A model generated the notes under the pieces. That model saw only the letters and a list, made by a program, of their open reading frames with translations. It was not told where the DNA came from and did not search any database. From contig NZ_CP079946.1 in NCBI RefSeq assembly GCF_019968905.1, forward strand, positions 1,674,001 through 1,738,000: a DNA stretch of 64,000 bases. Direction: 5' to 3'. Of this stretch, positions 1 through 8,598 are shown in pieces. Source of the DNA: Corallococcus sp. EGB (lineage in GTDB: Bacteria; Myxococcota; Myxococcia; Myxococcales; Myxococcaceae). The first letter of the stretch is position 1; each line of letters opens with the position of its first letter. The translations under genes were made by a program, and so were the position numbers.

Positions 1-807
1 CCCCTGGAGTCACTGCTACGGCCCTTCTCCCTGCGCGTCTTCCTGCCCCAGCCCTACCTGGGACGCATCAGCGTGGACATCCAGGGCCCCGAGGATCCCT
101 CGCGCGATGGCACGGGGAATACCGTCGAGCGCAGTCTCGAACAGCTCATCCCCAACCGCTTCGTCGAGGCGCGCCTGCCCGCCCTGGAGGGCTCGGGGGC
201 CCCCGAGCCCTTGTACTCGGAGGTCTTCCACGACGCGGGCCAACGGACTGTCTTCGACCTGGTGGGCGTCACCCACTATCTGCGTAACGGGCCACCGCCC
301 TACGACGACCTGGACTTGCTCCACATGGCGGACGACGGCACCACCCTGTCCCGCTCGCGCACCGCGCTGCCGCGCGCCTTCCTGGTGCAGCGCGCCCGCG
401 TGGTGACGGACGCCGAGGCGCTCGCGGCGGTGATGGAGGACTCCCAACCCTTCCGGCACACGGCCTTCCTCGCTTCGGGAGCGCCGCTGGATCTGCCCTC
501 GTGCACGGGTTCCGTGGAGTGGACGCTTCAGGGCGCCCAGCATCAAGAGTTGAAGGTGGAGGCCTGCGACGAGAGCTACCTCGTCGTGTCCGACAGCCAC
601 TACCCCGGCTGGACCGCGACGGTGGACGGGCAGGACGCCCCCATCCACCGGGCAGACCTGGCGCTACGGGCCGTGCGGCTGCCGCGCGGAGCCCACACGG
701 TCCGCTTCGACTACCGGCCGCTCAGCTTCCGCCTGGGCCTGACCCTGTCCCTGCTCAGCGGGCTGGGGCTCGCGGCAGTGATGCGCTGGCGTCCGCGGGC
801 GCAATGA
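1..807 (+). CDS. YfhO-type membrane protein, C-terminal part
   Basis: The frame is open from base 1 and ends at 807, giving the last 268 residues of a protein whose 5' end lies outside the window. The readable part is mainly an extracytoplasmic domain. Near its end is the YfhO-type signature of a 'YPGWTATVDGQ' strand followed by 'RAVRLPRGAHTVRFDYRP', then one hydrophobic segment and a basic tail (RWRPRAQ). In YfhO-family proteins this domain follows many membrane helices, and some members act in lipoteichoic-acid or glycan glycosylation; in Gram-negatives the substrate is generally unknown. The membrane helices are not in the window, so the assignment rests on the C-terminal signature only. 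It converges with the next gene with about nine bases between stops. Confidence 0.75.
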   Translation, partial: PLESLLRPFSLRVFLPQPYLGRISVDIQGPEDPSRDGTGNTVERSLEQLIPNRFVEARLPALEGSGAPEPLYSEVFHDAGQRTVFDLVGVTHYLRNGPPPYDDLDLLHMADDGTTLSRSRTALPRAFLVQRARVVTDAEALAAVMEDSQPFRHTAFLASGAPLDLPSCTGSVEWTLQGAQHQELKVEACDESYLVVSDSHYPGWTATVDGQDAPIHRADLALRAVRLPRGAHTVRFDYRPLSFRLGLTLSLLSGLGLAAVMRWRPRAQ

Positions 808-816
808 CGCCCGGGC

Positions 817-2061
817 TCACTTCCGGGGCCTCACGACGCGGAGGAGCTTCCGCTGGAGGATCCGGTGGCGCGCCTCCTCGGTCAGGCGCGTGGACTTCAC
901 CTCCAGGTAGATGGAGGGATGGTCCGAGTAGAACTTCCCCTCGGACTTCAGGTGCCGGGAGCCGCTCGCGCCCATCAGGCCGGACATGCCGGGGCCCACC
1001 AACTCCAGGTCTTCCGTGTCCGCCTGGTAGAGGCCCATGTAATGGGCAGTGCCGGTGGAGTTCGAGTACTGCTGGTGGAAGCGCGGGATGGCCGCCGTGC
1101 TCTTGTGGGGCAGCATGTACGTGGGCCGGGTCTCCGGCCGGCCGTCGACGTAGACGCCCCGGCTGCCCTGGGTCGTCTCCTGAAGGTCCATGTTGAAGTC
1201 GCCCACCATCACCTGGATGCCCTCGGACGCGCAGAAGGCCTGCAAGGCATTGCGCTCCACGAGCCGCTCCTGCGCGTTGGAGCCCGTCAGCGACGCGCGC
1301 AGGTGCACCCCGGCCACCGTCAGCGAATGGCCATGCGAGTTCCCCAGCGTCACCTTGAGGATGTACTCGTCCTTGGCCTTCAGCTTCGCCTGGATGGACG
1401 CCGTGTTGCGCGTGACGGTGCGGGCCTCCAGGTAGAAGCCGTCGTCCTTCGTGGGGTCCACCTGCCGGTCGATGTCCTCGCGCAGGTAGAGGGCGACCTC
1501 GTTGACGTGCTTGATGCCCTTGACCGTCGTGTCGTCAATCAGGTGCCTGCGGACGTAGGACATCCCCAGGCCGGAGACGTCGATGCGGTCCGGGAACGGC
1601 GAGCCCGTGGGGTTCTCCGACAGGAAGATGAAGACGGGGTAGTGCTTGTAGCCCCGCAGGTTCCGCTCGATGCGCTTCCTGCGCTTGTCGCTCCACTGCG
1701 ACGTGTCCACCCCCGGCCCGTTGCTCTCCAGCCATGACTGGAAGTTGTCGTCATGGTCCTCGTCGCGGACGTGCATGTCGCGGATGAGGTCGCACTCCTG
1801 CTCCACGATGTCCGCGAGCTTCGCCGCGATGTCCGGCCCCTGGAGGAAGTCGCTGGGGGCCAGGCCCGGGACGAGCGGGGCCGCGAGGTTCGCGCCGTCC
1901 ACCCGCATGCCGCTGGCATCGAACGAGGCGTTCAGCCCCTTCACGCCCTGGGTGGTGTTGGCCTTGTAGAACTTCTTCGCGGCGTCGAAGGGGATGAAGA
2001 GGATGGAGACCCGCATGAGGGTCGAAACGTCATATCCCTCATCGAATTCGCGCTTCGGCAT
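817..2061 (-). CDS. Endonuclease/exonuclease/phosphatase-fold protein
   Basis: 414 residues. The second half holds the hallmarks of the EEP (DNase I-like) fold: a strand giving 'VAGVHLRAS', then 'VMVGDFNMDL' (the conserved GDFN) and near the end 'YSDHPSIYLEV' (the conserved SDH). These predict a metal-dependent phosphodiesterase or phosphatase. The N-terminal ~200 residues are not recognised. No signal peptide is seen, so it is probably cytoplasmic, though DNase I-like proteins of this size are often exported. A longer frame starts at 2121, but that would overlap the next gene and adds low-complexity residues, so the ATG at 2061 (MPKREFDEGYD) is preferred. Substrate unknown. Confidence 0.65.
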   Translation of the reverse strand: MPKREFDEGYDVSTLMRVSILFIPFDAAKKFYKANTTQGVKGLNASFDASGMRVDGANLAAPLVPGLAPSDFLQGPDIAAKLADIVEQECDLIRDMHVRDEDHDDNFQSWLESNGPGVDTSQWSDKRRKRIERNLRGYKHYPVFIFLSENPTGSPFPDRIDVSGLGMSYVRRHLIDDTTVKGIKHVNEVALYLREDIDRQVDPTKDDGFYLEARTVTRNTASIQAKLKAKDEYILKVTLGNSHGHSLTVAGVHLRASLTGSNAQERLVERNALQAFCASEGIQVMVGDFNMDLQETTQGSRGVYVDGRPETRPTYMLPHKSTAAIPRFHQQYSNSTGTAHYMGLYQADTEDLELVGPGMSGLMGASGSRHLKSEGKFYSDHPSIYLEVKSTRLTEEARHRILQRKLLRVVRPRK

Positions 2062-2098
2062 GGCGGGCCCCGGAGTGAGTCTAGCAGTCCTGCCGGAT

Positions 2099-2584
2099 TC
2101 AGCGGTGGGGGGCCGCTCCATTTCGCAGCAGCAGCGCGGCGCGGTGGATGGCGGCGCGGATGCGGACGTAGGTGCCGCAGCGGCAGACGTTGTCGCTCAT
2201 GGCGGCGTCGATGTCCGCGTCGGACGGCTGGGGGTTTCTCCGCAGCAGCGCGACGGCGGCCATGATCTGCCCCGGCTGGCAGAAGCCACATTGGGCCACG
2301 TCCTCGGTGATCCACGCCTGCTGCACGGGGTGCAGCCCCGTCGCGCCCGCGAGCCCTTCGATGGTCCTTACGTCGCGGCCCGCGATGTCCCCGACGGAGT
2401 GGAGGCAGGGACGGAAGGCTTCACCATCCAGGTGGCTGGTGCACGCGCCACAGACGCCCACGCCGCAGCCGTACTTGGGGCCGGTGATGCCCAGCATGTC
2501 GCGCAGCACCCACAAGAGGGGCAGGTCCGCGGGCGACTCCACCGACACCGGCTGACCGTTGAGGAGGAAGGAATGGGCCGGCAT
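2099..2584 (-). CDS. [2Fe-2S] subunit of a molybdenum hydroxylase
   Basis: 161 residues, the usual size for the small iron-sulfur subunit of isoquinoline 1-oxidoreductase or aldehyde-oxidase type enzymes. The plant-ferredoxin-type cluster uses C40, C45, C48 and C60 ('[11 protein letters not shown]' ... 'RPC'). The second, helical cluster uses C99, C102, C134 and C136 ('CGFC', 'CRC'). These carry electrons from the molybdenum centre of the large subunit to an external acceptor. The start at 2584 is two bases after the stop of the large subunit, so the two are translated from one message. No FAD subunit is encoded alongside, consistent with two-subunit periplasmic enzymes that pass electrons to cytochromes. 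The natural substrate cannot be read from the sequence. Confidence 0.9.
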   Translation of the reverse strand: MPAHSFLLNGQPVSVESPADLPLLWVLRDMLGITGPKYGCGVGVCGACTSHLDGEAFRPCLHSVGDIAGRDVRTIEGLAGATGLHPVQQAWITEDVAQCGFCQPGQIMAAVALLRRNPQPSDADIDAAMSDNVCRCGTYVRIRAAIHRAALLLRNGAAPHR

Positions 2585-2586
2585 GG

Positions 2587-4746
2587 TCAGGCTCCCTCGT
2601 CGAGGATGGGGAAGCGGGTGGGCATGACGCCCGTTGCCCGGGCGATGGCGTTGGCCAGGGCCGCCGCCGCGCTGGGGTAGCCCAGCTCTCCCACGCCGCC
2701 CACGCGGTCGTCGGAGCGCACCAGATGCACCTGGATGGCGGCGGGCGTGTGCTTCATCCGCAGCCACCGGTAGTCCGCGAAGCTGCCCTCGCGCACGGCG
2801 CCCGCGTCGATGTGGAGCCCGGCGCTCAGCGTGGTGGACATCGCGTCCACCGCCGCGCCTTGCAGCTGCGCCTCGATGCCCTTCGGGTTGATGGGCAGGC
2901 CCACGTCCGCGGCGATGACCACGCGCAACACGCGCGGCGTCCCGCTGGTGACGTCCACCTCGACGAGGTGGGCGATGGCGCTGTCCCACTCCTCCAGCAC
3001 GGCGACGCCTTGCGCGACCCCGGGCGGCAGCGCGCGGCCCCAGGCACCTTCCTGCACCACGCGGTCCAGCACGGCCTTGAGCTTTCGCGAGGTGAGGCGG
3101 GAGCGCCGCAGCTCCACCGGATCCCTCTGAAGCTCGCGAGCCAGCTGGTCGACGAAGAGCTCGTTCGCCACGCCCACCTGGCTGGTGAAGACGGAGCGGA
3201 AGGAGGCGGTGGGAATGGGGAGCGGAACCTCGGCCAGCTCCTGCGACACCCAACCGAACTGGTAGGGGACGTGCTGGGTGAGCGCGAAGAACACCGCGCT
3301 GGTGACCTCCGGCAGGACCTGCCCGGCCAGCGAGGTGAGCAGGTCTCCGAAGCCGTGGGGAAACTCCACGGTGGGGATGGCCGCGCGGTGGTGCCAGCCG
3401 AGGATGGAACCTCCCATTCCCAGCGAGGCGAGGATGCGGTGGTGGCTCGCGGGCCGGTAGTGTCCGTGGCGCATCTCATCGTTGCGGCTCCACATCAACT
3501 TCACCGGCTTCCCGAGCGCCCGTGAGATGAGCGCGGCCTCCACCGCCGCTTCGGTGAAGAAGCGCCGGCCAAAGCCGCCTCCCGCGCGGATGGGATGCAC
3601 GGTGACCCGCTGCGGGGTGAGCGCCCAGCCGAGCGCCGCGGCGACCTGGCTCCGCGCGAACTTCGGATCCTGGACGCCGGACCAGATCTCCGCGACGTCG
3701 GCCGTCACCCGGGCCACGCAGCTCTGCGTCTCCATGGGGGCGTGCGCGAGGTAGGGAAAGTCGAAGCGTCCCTCCACGACCCGGGTCGTGAGCAGCGGGG
3801 GCAGCGGACGGGGACCGATGGCATCGCGCAGCCGGGTCCGGATGTTGGCGTCGGAGAGATGGCTGGCCGGGCCGGGGGACCAGGTCACCTGCAACGCATC
3901 GCGCGCGGAGAAGGCCTGCGCGAACGTCTGGGCCGCCACCGCCACGCCCGAGGGAATCCGCACCACGCCCACCACGCCAGGCATGCCCCCGGCGGTGGAG
4001 GCATTGAAGGACTGGACCGTGCCGCGCAGCGTGGGAGGCCGCGCCACCACCGTGGGCACAGCGTCCGGAATATCGAGGTCCAGGGTGAAGCGAACCGCGC
4101 CGGTGACGATGTCGCGCGCGTCGACGCGCCCCGTGGGCTGACCGACCACCGTGTACTTGCTCGGGGATTTCGGAAGAGGGGAGACCTCCGGCAGCAACAC
4201 GCGCGCGGCGTCCTCCGCGAGCTCACCGTAGCCGAGCCTTCGGCCGTCGGGGGCGCGCACCTCTCCCTGCGCGGTGGTGAGCGTGAGGGCCAGGACATGC
4301 CAGCGGTGCGCGGCGGCGGTGACCAGCCGCGCCCGGGCCTCCGCCGCGGCGGCGCGGAGCGGACCCGCCAGATAGCGCATGGAGGAGGACAGCCCGGTGA
4401 GCTGGATGAGCCAGCGCGGATCCGCGTCGGCGGTGTGCACATCCACGGCGTCGAGGCTCGTATCGAGTTCCTCGGCGACGAGCATGGACACGGCGGTGGT
4501 GATGCCCTGGCCCATCTCCGTACGGGGCAGGGTGGCGACGACGCGCCCGTCGGTCCGGACGGCGACGTAGAGGTTGAGCGGCGTCTCCTCCGGTGCCGCC
4601 GCGGGCTCCGCGGCCTGTGCGGAGGGAAGGTCCAGCCCGCATCGCGCCGCGATCATCAACGTGGGCGAGGCCACCAGCCACGTGAGGAACTTGCGGCGGT
4701 CGAAGCCACTGGGAGGTGCTGCATCCGTGGGCAGCGTGTCGGCCAT
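2587..4746 (-). CDS. Molybdopterin-binding large subunit, Tat-exported
   Basis: 719 residues, the usual length for isoquinoline 1-oxidoreductase beta-type subunits of the xanthine oxidase family. The N-terminus has a twin-arginine motif (DRRKFLTW, residues ~16-23) followed by a hydrophobic stretch and 'PSAQA', so the folded holoenzyme is probably exported through Tat together with the small subunit. Family motifs include '[12 protein letters not shown]', '[11 protein letters not shown]' and the C-terminal '[14 protein letters not shown]', which carries the catalytic glutamate of this family. It oxidises a heteroaromatic or aldehyde-type substrate using water as the oxygen source; the substrate is not known. 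It is divergent from the gene at 4994, and the ~250-base gap between them should hold both promoters. Confidence 0.88.
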   Translation of the reverse strand: MADTLPTDAAPPSGFDRRKFLTWLVASPTLMIAARCGLDLPSAQAAEPAAAPEETPLNLYVAVRTDGRVVATLPRTEMGQGITTAVSMLVAEELDTSLDAVDVHTADADPRWLIQLTGLSSSMRYLAGPLRAAAAEARARLVTAAAHRWHVLALTLTTAQGEVRAPDGRRLGYGELAEDAARVLLPEVSPLPKSPSKYTVVGQPTGRVDARDIVTGAVRFTLDLDIPDAVPTVVARPPTLRGTVQSFNASTAGGMPGVVGVVRIPSGVAVAAQTFAQAFSARDALQVTWSPGPASHLSDANIRTRLRDAIGPRPLPPLLTTRVVEGRFDFPYLAHAPMETQSCVARVTADVAEIWSGVQDPKFARSQVAAALGWALTPQRVTVHPIRAGGGFGRRFFTEAAVEAALISRALGKPVKLMWSRNDEMRHGHYRPASHHRILASLGMGGSILGWHHRAAIPTVEFPHGFGDLLTSLAGQVLPEVTSAVFFALTQHVPYQFGWVSQELAEVPLPIPTASFRSVFTSQVGVANELFVDQLARELQRDPVELRRSRLTSRKLKAVLDRVVQEGAWGRALPPGVAQGVAVLEEWDSAIAHLVEVDVTSGTPRVLRVVIAADVGLPINPKGIEAQLQGAAVDAMSTTLSAGLHIDAGAVREGSFADYRWLRMKHTPAAIQVHLVRSDDRVGGVGELGYPSAAAALANAIARATGVMPTRFPILDEGA

Positions 4747-4993
4747 GACGAAAGTGTGTCACGCGGCCAGGACCGCCCCCCAATGCCCTGGCAGGCCCTG
4801 TGCGGCACCTGTCACCTGGAACGCGGAAGCATTCAGGACAGGACCTCGGAGGGGCCCGAAACGCCGTGTTGTTTGAGCGAAGCCGACATGCAACGCGGCG
4901 CGCGTGGCGGATGCAGGGGCGGGACGTGCACATCGCTTCGGTGGATACTGGTGGCTGGAACCCCCATGGAGGCGGGGTGCGAGGACGGCGGTC

Positions 4994-7600
4994 ATGCGCA
5001 GGTGGCTCATCGGTGGCGTGTGGGTCCTGGTCGCGTGCGGCCTCGTGCTGTTCTGGGCGTTACGCTCTGATGGGCCGTCCGCGACCGGAGGCGACTCAGA
5101 GGCGACACTCACGCGGAAGCGCCCCACCCACTCCGCGTTCGCGTCGGGGCATCCCATGCAGGCGGAGGGCGATCCCCTTCCGACCTCGCAGTCCCCGAAC
5201 GAGGCGGAGGGCGTCCTGGACGTGGAGGTGCTCGCGGAGGGGAAGCCTTTGGCGGGCATCACCGTGCGGCTCTACGCACAAGGGGCAGTGACGTCCGCGT
5301 GGACGCTGGCGGGCACCGGCCTCACGGATCCGACAGGCCATGTCCGCCTCGCCTCCGGCCCCGGCCGCTATCTGGTGGCGGTGCGCGCTCCAGGCCGAGC
5401 CCCCTTCCTGCGCGATGCGGTCCGCCCGCTCGGCGAGTCGCGCACGTCCGTGCGAATTGCCCTGGGGCCCGCGCAATCGCTCACAGGCCGGACGGTGACG
5501 CGTGAGACGAATGAACCGCTGCCGCTCGTGGAGCTCATCCTCACGGCGCACCCCCGCGACCTGCAGCCCTGGGAGCGCGTGGCGGCTCCCGACGACGAGC
5601 GCGTCTATGCCACGAGCGACGAGCGGGGGAGCTTCCGCATCGATGGCCTCGCTCCGGGCACCTATCTGCTGGAGGCCCGCTCCCCCGGCTACGCGCGCGT
5701 GGTGCTCAGCCGTCTGCGCATCCCCACGGAAGGCCCGCTGACGCTGGCGCTCCGGCGGGCGAGCGTCATCGAGGGCTTCGTCGTGGACGCGAAGGGCCTG
5801 CCCGCCGCGGATGCGGAGGTGCGCGTGGGCGGCAGTCCGTCGCAGGTGGTGACGACGGGAGCGCAGGGCGGCTTCTCCGTGGAGGTGGAGCCCGGCTCCC
5901 ATCCCCTGTCCGCGCGGCGCGGCGAGGAGACCGGGGCGCTCGACATGCCGGTCGTCTGTGTCGCGGGCGGCACCGTGCGCGGCGTGCGCATCCAGTTGGG
6001 ACCCGGCGCGGTGCTGGAGGGCCGCGTCGTGGAGGAGTCGTCAGGAGGGCCCGTGGAAGGGGCTCGTGTCGATGTCACGCCCTCGGGCGAAGACGGAGGC
6101 CCTGGCTCCGCCGTGTCGGACGCGGAGGGGCGCTTCGTCGTGCGAGGGCTCGCACCCGGCAGCTACGACGCGAAGGTCACGGCGGCGAACCACTCGCCCG
6201 CCACCCGCTCGGGCCTGACGGTCACCCAGGGCGAACGCTTCCCCGTGGAGTTCAAGCTCTCAGGCACCGGTTCGGTGGAGGGCCAGGTGCGCGACAGGAA
6301 CGGTGCGCCGGTGGCGGCGGCCCGGGTCTCTGGCGTCAACGACTGGAGCAACGAGTCAGGCGCGAGCCCCATGGAGGTCCGCACCGACGTCGACGGCCGC
6401 TACCAGCTCGAGGGGCTCGCCGCGGGTCGCCTGTCCCTCACCGCGCGCCATGACGGGGCGACGGTCGGCGTCACCCAGAACGTCACCGTGGCGGCGGCCC
6501 GCGCGATGCGCGTGGACTTCACGCTGGAGAGCACCGGCACGGTGGAGGGCCGGGTGCGCGCGGCGAGAGGCTCACTTCCGCCCGCGCTGCTGGAGGTGAC
6601 GGCCGTGGGGGATGAGGCCCCGCAAGGAGCGACCCTGGGCGTGGGCCAGACCGTCGTTGACGCGGACGGCGTCTTCCGGATGGTGCTTCCTTCTGGGGGC
6701 TACACGCTCGTGCTCATGGCGCGTGGCCGTTTCGTCCAGGGCCAGCGGGAGCAGGTGCGTGTGGAGGCGGGGCGGACGACCCAGGTCGACTTCACCTGGG
6801 AGGAGCACCACGACGTGAACGAATACCGGGGCGTCGTCCTGGAGCCGGATGGCTCGCCCTCGCCCCACGCCACCATCACCCTCACGGCGGGGGAAGGACA
6901 GTGGATTCCCCTGTCGATGACGCCCACGGATGAAGAGGGACGCTTCGCGGTTCCTCACTCCCGCGTGGGAGGTTCCGCCACGCGCCGCCTGATGATGGTC
7001 GCGCGCAACGGCGGACGCTCCAGCGAGGCCACGCCCATCGTCCCGGAGCAAGACGTGGTGGTGCGGCTGCGGCCCTCGGCCTTCCTCCGCGGTTGCGTGG
7101 TGCGCAAGGGCGAACCCGTGCGCGGCTTCTCCGTGTCGCTCCAGCTCCAGAAGGGATTCCTCTCGGATGGAGATGGGCCCTTCGAGTTCTCCGGCGATCG
7201 CTTCGAACTGCGCGATGTCCCTCCCGAGCCCGTGAAGCTGACGGCGCGCACGGTGGACGGCTCTGTCGGGGAAGTGCTGGCCTCTCCCGGCACGGGCACG
7301 GTGCTCGAAGTGGACATCCCCCTGACGACGCCGGCCACCGTGCGTGGGCGGGTGGTGGACGCGGCCACGAAGGCGCCCGTCTCCGGTGCGTTCATCTTCA
7401 TCGAGGGTGAGCGCTCCTCCCCTGGGCAGTCCGACGCGGAGGGCCGCTTCTCCCTCGATGGAGTGCGCGCGGGCGAGCGCCTCCTCGTCCTCCTGGGAAG
7501 CCCTTCCCAGGGACATCTGCGCCGGCCATTGAAGCTGAAGGAAGGTGAGGTGCTGGACCTGGGGGACGTCGCCCTGGAGGTGACACCGTCCACCCCGTGA
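4994..7600 (+). CDS. Carboxypeptidase-regulatory-repeat membrane-anchored protein
   Basis: 868 residues. The start at 4994 (MRRWLIGGVWVLVACG) is preferred over an upstream ATG at 4904 because it opens directly into a signal-anchor helix and has a purine-rich GAGGACGG upstream. The rest is a string of roughly eight to nine beta-sandwich repeats of the carboxypeptidase-regulatory-like or SpaA/Cna-B type. Each has a variant of 'GxVxDxxGxPxxxAxVxV ... TDxxGxFxxxGLxxGxYxL' (for example DERGSFRIDGLAPGTYLLEA and DAEGRFVVRGLAPGSY). Such proteins are usually surface or periplasmic structural or adhesive modules without catalysis. Myxobacteria carry many paralogues. No peptidase domain is visible. It converges with the subtilisin gene four bases downstream. 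Confidence 0.8.
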   Translation: MRRWLIGGVWVLVACGLVLFWALRSDGPSATGGDSEATLTRKRPTHSAFASGHPMQAEGDPLPTSQSPNEAEGVLDVEVLAEGKPLAGITVRLYAQGAVTSAWTLAGTGLTDPTGHVRLASGPGRYLVAVRAPGRAPFLRDAVRPLGESRTSVRIALGPAQSLTGRTVTRETNEPLPLVELILTAHPRDLQPWERVAAPDDERVYATSDERGSFRIDGLAPGTYLLEARSPGYARVVLSRLRIPTEGPLTLALRRASVIEGFVVDAKGLPAADAEVRVGGSPSQVVTTGAQGGFSVEVEPGSHPLSARRGEETGALDMPVVCVAGGTVRGVRIQLGPGAVLEGRVVEESSGGPVEGARVDVTPSGEDGGPGSAVSDAEGRFVVRGLAPGSYDAKVTAANHSPATRSGLTVTQGERFPVEFKLSGTGSVEGQVRDRNGAPVAAARVSGVNDWSNESGASPMEVRTDVDGRYQLEGLAAGRLSLTARHDGATVGVTQNVTVAAARAMRVDFTLESTGTVEGRVRAARGSLPPALLEVTAVGDEAPQGATLGVGQTVVDADGVFRMVLPSGGYTLVLMARGRFVQGQREQVRVEAGRTTQVDFTWEEHHDVNEYRGVVLEPDGSPSPHATITLTAGEGQWIPLSMTPTDEEGRFAVPHSRVGGSATRRLMMVARNGGRSSEATPIVPEQDVVVRLRPSAFLRGCVVRKGEPVRGFSVSLQLQKGFLSDGDGPFEFSGDRFELRDVPPEPVKLTARTVDGSVGEVLASPGTGTVLEVDIPLTTPATVRGRVVDAATKAPVSGAFIFIEGERSSPGQSDAEGRFSLDGVRAGERLLVLLGSPSQGHLRRPLKLKEGEVLDLGDVALEVTPSTP

Positions 7601-7604
7601 GGCT

Positions 7605-8303
7605 TCAGCCGGACTTGCGCCGCCATCCCGGAGGCGCACCGTCGCGCAGCACCTCTGCCACCGCCACCGCGCAGGCGAAGCTGGTCGTCATGGGGATCTG
7701 CATCCAGTGGCCCCCCATGTAGAGCTTCACCTCCCGCTCCTTCACGACGTGGTCGACCTTCACGTCCGCCCCCACGCGTTCCATGAGGGCCGGGTCGCCC
7801 ACGGACACCACCGACTCCAACTGCGCGGGCAGGGTGGGCATGCCGCCCGCGGACGAGGCGATGATGGCGCCTCGCGCCGCCGCGCGGTCCACCAGCTCCC
7901 GCATGGACGCCTCCAGCGCGCGGTGGGTCGTGCCCAAGCTCAGGTTGAGCACGTCCACGCCCACCTCGTCGAGCATCCACGCCATCGCCTCCACGAGGCA
8001 CAGTGAGTGTCCGCGGATGTTCCGGTCGAGGACGCGGGCGACGTAGACCTCCACGTCCGGCCATGGACGGACCTGGTCGTAGAGGATGCTCAGGATGCCC
8101 GTGCCATGCCCGTGCGTGTCCTCCAGGTCCAGCGTGCCCGTTCCGTCCCTCCACGCCTCCAACTCCTCCCGCTCATAGGCACGCGCCTCCAGCACCTGCG
8201 CGTCCAAATCGAGCGAGAAGGACGCGGCTCCCGCCAGATGCAGGCCGTGCTCGCGCAGGAAGGCCACCTCCACGCCGCTGTCGATGATGCCCACCTTCTT
8301 CAC
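7605..8303 (-). CDS. Mini subtilisin-like (S8) protease, cytoplasmic
   Basis: 232 residues, much shorter than exported subtilisins, with neither signal peptide nor propeptide. The catalytic triad is visible: D8 (VGIIDSG), H66 (THGHGTGI) and S208 (PMTTSFACAVA). The segment that normally carries the oxyanion-hole asparagine (AAGN) reads 'ASSAGGMP', so that asparagine looks replaced by glycine. It is the last gene of the peptide operon and overlaps the 91-aa membrane protein by four bases (ATGA), so it is translationally coupled. By analogy with subtilisin-like proteases in RiPP clusters, a role in cutting the leader from the two precursor-like peptides at 13436 and 13709 is plausible, but this is inference from position. 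Confidence 0.8.
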   Translation of the reverse strand: MKKVGIIDSGVEVAFLREHGLHLAGAASFSLDLDAQVLEARAYEREELEAWRDGTGTLDLEDTHGHGTGILSILYDQVRPWPDVEVYVARVLDRNIRGHSLCLVEAMAWMLDEVGVDVLNLSLGTTHRALEASMRELVDRAAARGAIIASSAGGMPTLPAQLESVVSVGDPALMERVGADVKVDHVVKEREVKLYMGGHWMQIPMTTSFACAVAVAEVLRDGAPPGWRRKSG

Positions 8304-8575
8304 GGAGAACCGCCTCCCAGCCGCGAAGGCCTCCAGTGCTTCAGCTGCTGGAGCACGTAGGTGCCCAGCGACACGGATTCCGTGCGGGGCGGCACGGCAT
8401 CAGGAACGGACACGGTCAGATGCACGAGCGACCCCGCGAGCGCCATCCCCGCGCCGAGCACCACGACGAGCAGGAGCGTGAGCGTGCCAATGCGCCGCAC
8501 GACGAAGAGGCCGGCGTGGTCGGGGTCCTCCAACAGGGGCAGCGGTGCGGAGGAGCGTGGACTCTCGTTCGCCAT
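8300..8575 (-). CDS. 91-aa single-span membrane protein in the peptide operon
   Basis: Begins MANESPRSSAPL at 8575, preceded by a weak purine-rich site. Residues ~25-52 form one strong membrane helix (GTLTLLLVVVLGAGMALAGSLV) after a short acidic/arginine cytoplasmic part. About 40 residues follow outside, ending in a basic, Gly-rich tail. The topology resembles the extreme N-terminus of an HlyD-type membrane-fusion subunit, but the coiled coil and barrel domains are absent. It overlaps the downstream protease by four bases and follows the ABC exporter by 23 bases. It may be an accessory subunit or immunity-like partner of that exporter. I do not recognise the family. Confidence 0.7.
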   Translation of the reverse strand: MANESPRSSAPLPLLEDPDHAGLFVVRRIGTLTLLLVVVLGAGMALAGSLVHLTVSVPDAVPPRTESVSLGTYVLQQLKHWRPSRLGGGSP

Positions 8576-8598
8576 GATCGGACACCTTTCCGTCCGCG

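Noticed and set aside
2099..3253. Long frame that joins the [2Fe-2S] protein to Arg/Gly/Ala-rich sequence upstream
   Set aside because: The upstream part is antisense or shadow translation of the large-subunit gene; the real start is the ATG at 2584.
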